From contig NZ_CP108046.1 of NCBI RefSeq assembly GCF_041435115.1, positions 2,108,001-2,172,000 of the forward strand: a stretch of DNA of 64,000 nt. The letters run 5' to 3'. Shown here piece after piece: positions 61,407 through 64,000 of this stretch. Under the pieces are notes generated by a model. It searched no databases, was not told the origin of the DNA, and saw nothing but the letters and a program-made list of their open reading frames with translations. The position numbers and the translations under genes were made by a program. Numbering within the stretch: the stretch's first letter is position 1; each line of letters opens with the position of its first letter. Source of the DNA: Streptomyces sp. NBC_00289 (GTDB taxonomy: Bacteria > Actinomycetota > Actinomycetes > Streptomycetales > Streptomycetaceae).

Positions 61407-62581
61407 GGCCGGGGCTCCTTCGGCAGACCGAGGAGCTGCTCCCCGATGATGTTCCGCTGGATCTCGCTCGACCCGCCGTAGATCGTCTCCGCGAGTGAGA
61501 GCAGGAACGAGCGCTGCCGGGTGTCCAGGCCGTAGTCCTCCCCGACGATCTGTCCGGCGGGTCCGGCCAGCTCCATCGCAAGGTGGCCGAGCCGCTGGTG
61601 ACGCGTGGAGGCGTACAGCTTCGCGGTGGTGGCCTGCGCGCCCGGCGTGCGCCCGGCGGTGAGTTCGCCGATGGTCCGCAGATTGGTGGTGCGCATGATG
61701 CGTACGGAGATCCAGGCGTCCACGATCCGGCCGCGCAGCATGGGATCGTCCAGCGCGCCCCGCCGCCGGGCCAGTTCGATCAGTGCCTCCGCCTCCCGCT
61801 CGAAGCCGAGCTGCTGGGGCAGCAGGGTGGTGCCGCGCTCGATGCCGAGGGTGGCCATCGCGGTGCGCCAGCCCTCACCGACCTCGCCGACGACCATGTC
61901 GGCGCCGGTGCGCGCGCCGGAGAGGAAGACCTCGGCGAACTCGTCCTGGCCGGCGAGGTTGCGGATGGGCCGGATCTCCACGCCCGGCTGGCGGGCCGGG
62001 ACGAGCAGCATGGTCAGCCCCTTGTGCCGGCGGGAGTCGGGGTCGGTGCGGGTGAGGACGTAGAGCCAGTCGGCGTGCAGACCGAAGGAGGTCCACACCT
62101 TCTGGCCGTCGACCACCCACTGGTCTCCGTCCAGCGCGGCCCGGGTCCGGACCGACGCCAGGTCGGAGCCGGCGCCCGGTTCGCTGAAGCCCTGGCCCCA
62201 CAGTTCCTCGACACCGAGGATCGGCGGCAGGAACCGCTTCCGCTGCGTTTCGGTGCCCGCCTTGAGGAGCATGGGTCCGAGCAGGTCCAGGGCGTTGACG
62301 GTGGCCCGGTAGGGGGCGTTGGCACGCGCGTACTCGTACTCGAAGACGATCTCCTCGACGAGGCCGAGGCCGCGGCCGCCGTACTCCCGCGGCCAGCCCA
62401 CGCCCAGCCAGTTCCCGGCGGACAGTTCGCGGTCCCAGGCGAGGCGGACCTCCCAGGCCGCGCCGTCGGTGGGACCGCCCACGCCCCGGTGCTCGGCGAA
62501 CTCGCCCACGAGGTGGTCCGCCAGCCAGTCGCGCAGCTCCTGGCGGAAGTCGCGTACCGCGGGCCCGAAGTCGAGCTCCAT
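61403..62581 (-). CDS. Acyl-CoA dehydrogenase, subunit or paralogue 1
   Basis: FAD-dependent acyl-CoA dehydrogenase of 392 residues. FAD segments are GQGFSEPGAGSDLASV and VDGQKVWTSFG; the C-terminal loop reads TIYGGSSEIQRNIIGEQLL, with Gly where some family members have the catalytic Glu. ATG 62581 follows GAAGGAG. It lies 57 bases from a second, shorter family member, like actinobacterial two-subunit enzymes. Confidence 0.92.
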   Translation of the reverse strand: MELDFGPAVRDFRQELRDWLADHLVGEFAEHRGVGGPTDGAAWEVRLAWDRELSAGNWLGVGWPREYGGRGLGLVEEIVFEYEYARANAPYRATVNALDLLGPMLLKAGTETQRKRFLPPILGVEELWGQGFSEPGAGSDLASVRTRAALDGDQWVVDGQKVWTSFGLHADWLYVLTRTDPDSRRHKGLTMLLVPARQPGVEIRPIRNLAGQDEFAEVFLSGARTGADMVVGEVGEGWRTAMATLGIERGTTLLPQQLGFEREAEALIELARRRGALDDPMLRGRIVDAWISVRIMRTTNLRTIGELTAGRTPGAQATTAKLYASTRHQRLGHLAMELAGPAGQIVGEDYGLDTRQRSFLLSLAETIYGGSSEIQRNIIGEQLLGLPKEPRP

Positions 62582-62638
62582 GCCGGCTCCTTCAGTAACA
62601 GTCGGACGGTTCGGATGATGAGGTTCGGAAGCCGCGGC

Positions 62639-63757
62639 TCAGATGCCGAGCCGGGTGGCGAGCAGCTCACGGTGGTACGAGGGCGTGCCGAGCAGCACCT
62701 CGGAGCTCTTGGCGCGCTTGAAGTACAGGTGGGCGGGGTGTTCCCAGGTGAAACCGATGCCGCCGTGGACCTGGATGTTGTCGCCGGCGACCTTGGTGAA
62801 GGCCTCCGAGCAGAAGGTCTGGGCCAGGGCCGCCGCGACGGCGATCTCCGTCTCGTCGCCGGCCTCCAGTGCCCACAGCCCGCCGTACGCGGCCGAGCGG
62901 GCGGACTCGATCTCCACGAGCATGTCCGCGCACTTGTGCTTGATCCCCTGGAACGAGCCGATGGCCCGGCCGTACTGCACCCTGATCCTGGCGTAGCCCA
63001 CCGCCGCGTCCAGCGCGGCCGCGGCTCCGCCGGCCTGTTCGGCGGCCAGCAGGACGGAGGCGGTGGCGAGGGTGCGTTCGAGGACGGGCCAGGCCGTGCC
63101 CTCGGTGCCGAGGAGTCGGGCGGGCGTGTCCGTGAACTCGACCCTGGCCTGCTTGCGGGTCTGGTCGAGGGTGGCCAGGGGGGTGCGGACCATGCCCGGC
63201 GCGCCGGCGTCGACCGCGAGGAGGCTGATGCCCGAGGGGGTGCGGGCGGCCACCAGGAGCAGGTCGGCGAGGTGGCCGTCGGGGACGTAGGTCTTCGCGC
63301 CGGTCAGCCGCCAGCCGTCCGGTCCCCCGGTGGCCGTGAGCCCGATGCCGCGCTCGTCCCAGCGGCCGCCGTCCTCGGTGAGTGCCAGTGTGGCCACGGT
63401 CGAGCCGGCGGCGATGCCGGGCAGCAGGTCGGCCCGGGCCCGCTCGTCGTCGCAGCGCAGCAGCGCCTCGGCGGCCAGGGCCACGGTGGCGAAGTACGGG
63501 CCGCCGAGCAGCGCGCGGCCCGCCTCCTCGAAGACGATGCCGAGTTCGACGTAGCCGAAGCCGGAGCCGCCGTACTCCTCCGGTACGGCGAGTCCCTGGA
63601 GGCCGAGTTCGGCGGCCATGCGCCGCCAGACGACGAGGTCGTAGCCGCGCGGGTCGTCGGCCAGCCGGCGCACGTCCGGCTCGCCGGAGTACTTGCCGAG
63701 GAAGGACCGCACGACCTTGCGCAGTTCGTCCTGCTCCTCGCTGAAGGTGAGATCCAT
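62639..63757 (-). CDS. Acyl-CoA dehydrogenase, subunit or paralogue 2
   Basis: Family member of 372 residues, more divergent: FAD-loop residues are replaced (LALTEDGGRWDERGIG) and the C-terminal region is GIGFTWEHPAHLYFKRAKSS. This form is typical of one subunit of alpha2beta2 dehydrogenases in steroid side-chain oxidation. First gene of the minus-strand operon, divergent from the enoyl-CoA hydratase gene at the right edge. Confidence 0.9.
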   Translation of the reverse strand: MDLTFSEEQDELRKVVRSFLGKYSGEPDVRRLADDPRGYDLVVWRRMAAELGLQGLAVPEEYGGSGFGYVELGIVFEEAGRALLGGPYFATVALAAEALLRCDDERARADLLPGIAAGSTVATLALTEDGGRWDERGIGLTATGGPDGWRLTGAKTYVPDGHLADLLLVAARTPSGISLLAVDAGAPGMVRTPLATLDQTRKQARVEFTDTPARLLGTEGTAWPVLERTLATASVLLAAEQAGGAAAALDAAVGYARIRVQYGRAIGSFQGIKHKCADMLVEIESARSAAYGGLWALEAGDETEIAVAAALAQTFCSEAFTKVAGDNIQVHGGIGFTWEHPAHLYFKRAKSSEVLLGTPSYHRELLATRLGI

Positions 63758-63824
63758 GCCGCGCTTCCCGTCCTCGGTGTGGTCCGCTCGCCCTGTCGGG
63801 CGGCTTGTCGACCCGCCCTCGATA

Positions 63825-63841
63825 CAGTTAGATAATTATAG
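63825..63841 (+). promoter_or_regulatory. AT-rich operator-like site at divergent promoter
   Basis: CAGTTAGATAATTATAG, identical to 52260-52276, is 31 bases before the hydratase GTG and 68 bases before the dehydrogenase ATG. ACACTGAA after it also resembles TACTGAA after the first copy. Confidence 0.78.
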
Positions 63842-63871
63842 TATCCACACTGAATGCACCAGGAGCGTGAC

Positions 63872-64000
63872 GTGACCGATCTCTACGACCAGTTCACGAG
63901 CCTGACCTTCGAGCGGCCCGCGCCCGGCGTGCTCCGCATCGTGCTCGACGCCCCGAACCTCAACGCCGTCGATCCCCGGATGCACGGGGAACTGGCCGAC
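63872..64000 (+). CDS. Enoyl-CoA hydratase family protein, partial
   Basis: Only 43 codons are in the window. VTDLYDQFTSLTFERPAPGV then LRIVLDAPNLNAVDPRMHGE matches the N-terminus of crotonases. GTG 63872 has AGGAG six bases upstream. The gene runs off the right edge. The promoter site suggests it belongs to the same regulon. Confidence 0.85.
   Translation, partial: MTDLYDQFTSLTFERPAPGVLRIVLDAPNLNAVDPRMHGELAD

Overview
The window looks like Streptomyces chromosome. GC is very high with G/C-ending codons, GTG starts are common, purine-rich Shine-Dalgarno sites precede many genes, and Wbl, KcsA, Dps and DUF574-type genes are present. Gene functions below come from reading translated sequence and motifs by eye; no database search was run.

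Layout. (1) 1-3696: a minus-strand trehalose/maltose-type ABC importer (binding lipoprotein, two permeases, MsiK-like ATPase cut by the left edge). (2) 4070-4143: tRNA-Pro(GGG). (3) 4242-6630: a DHA2 drug exporter divergent from a TetR regulator, with two palindromic operators between them. (4) 6772-12550: a minus-strand aromatic-acid operon with a PIG-L hydratase, an RraA-type aldolase, a PrpF/GalD-type tautomerase, a catechol-2,3-dioxygenase-like VOC enzyme, an AAHS transporter and an FCD-GntR regulator. This is the lower gallate (Gal) pathway with an unrelated ring-cleavage enzyme in place of the LigB-type GalA. (5) 12551-14193: a gene-free repeat tract with about 108 nearly perfect copies of a 7-bp unit. 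(6) 14194-23787: dehydrogenase, TetR, cupin, two LacI regulators, two Gfo/Idh/MocA oxidoreductases, a PhyH-type oxygenase and an SDR, probably for cyclitol or sugar oxidation. (7) 23850-33191: a secreted serine hydrolase, a CUT2 importer divergent from a decayed iolC and an intact iolD, a GntR regulator and an aldo/keto reductase, i.e. an inositol locus lacking iolB, iolE and iolA here. (8) 33289-48428: a mostly chromosomal-looking stretch with Nudix, an ABC exporter, a second near-identical tRNA-Pro(GGG), cobF and cobK, a TSUP permease, thiolase, Wbl-Dps, KcsA, several small proteins and a PfkB kinase. (9) About 48.73 kb: a junction where an aldolase gene and an acyl-CoA dehydrogenase gene both lose their 5' parts. 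(10) 49738-64000: a large CoA-ester catabolic cluster (AMP ligase, CoA transferase, enoyl-CoA hydratases, MaoC and FAS1-type dehydratases, paired acyl-CoA dehydrogenases, SDR, SnoaL-like protein, thioesterase, amidohydrolase, DUF2889) with an FCD-GntR regulator and AT-rich operator-like sites repeated at its promoters.

How the parts fit. Most of the window is substrate-induced carbon catabolism, each block with its own regulator and recognisable operator-like repeats. The best candidates for undescribed biology are the Gal-like operon with a VOC dioxygenase, the CoA-ester cluster with its multi-site regulon, and the PhyH-SDR-Gfo/Idh operon. Signs of genome plasticity are the duplicated tRNA locus flanking 32 kb, the 7-bp satellite, the duplicated gene tail after 19202, the decayed iolC and the 48.73-kb breakpoint.
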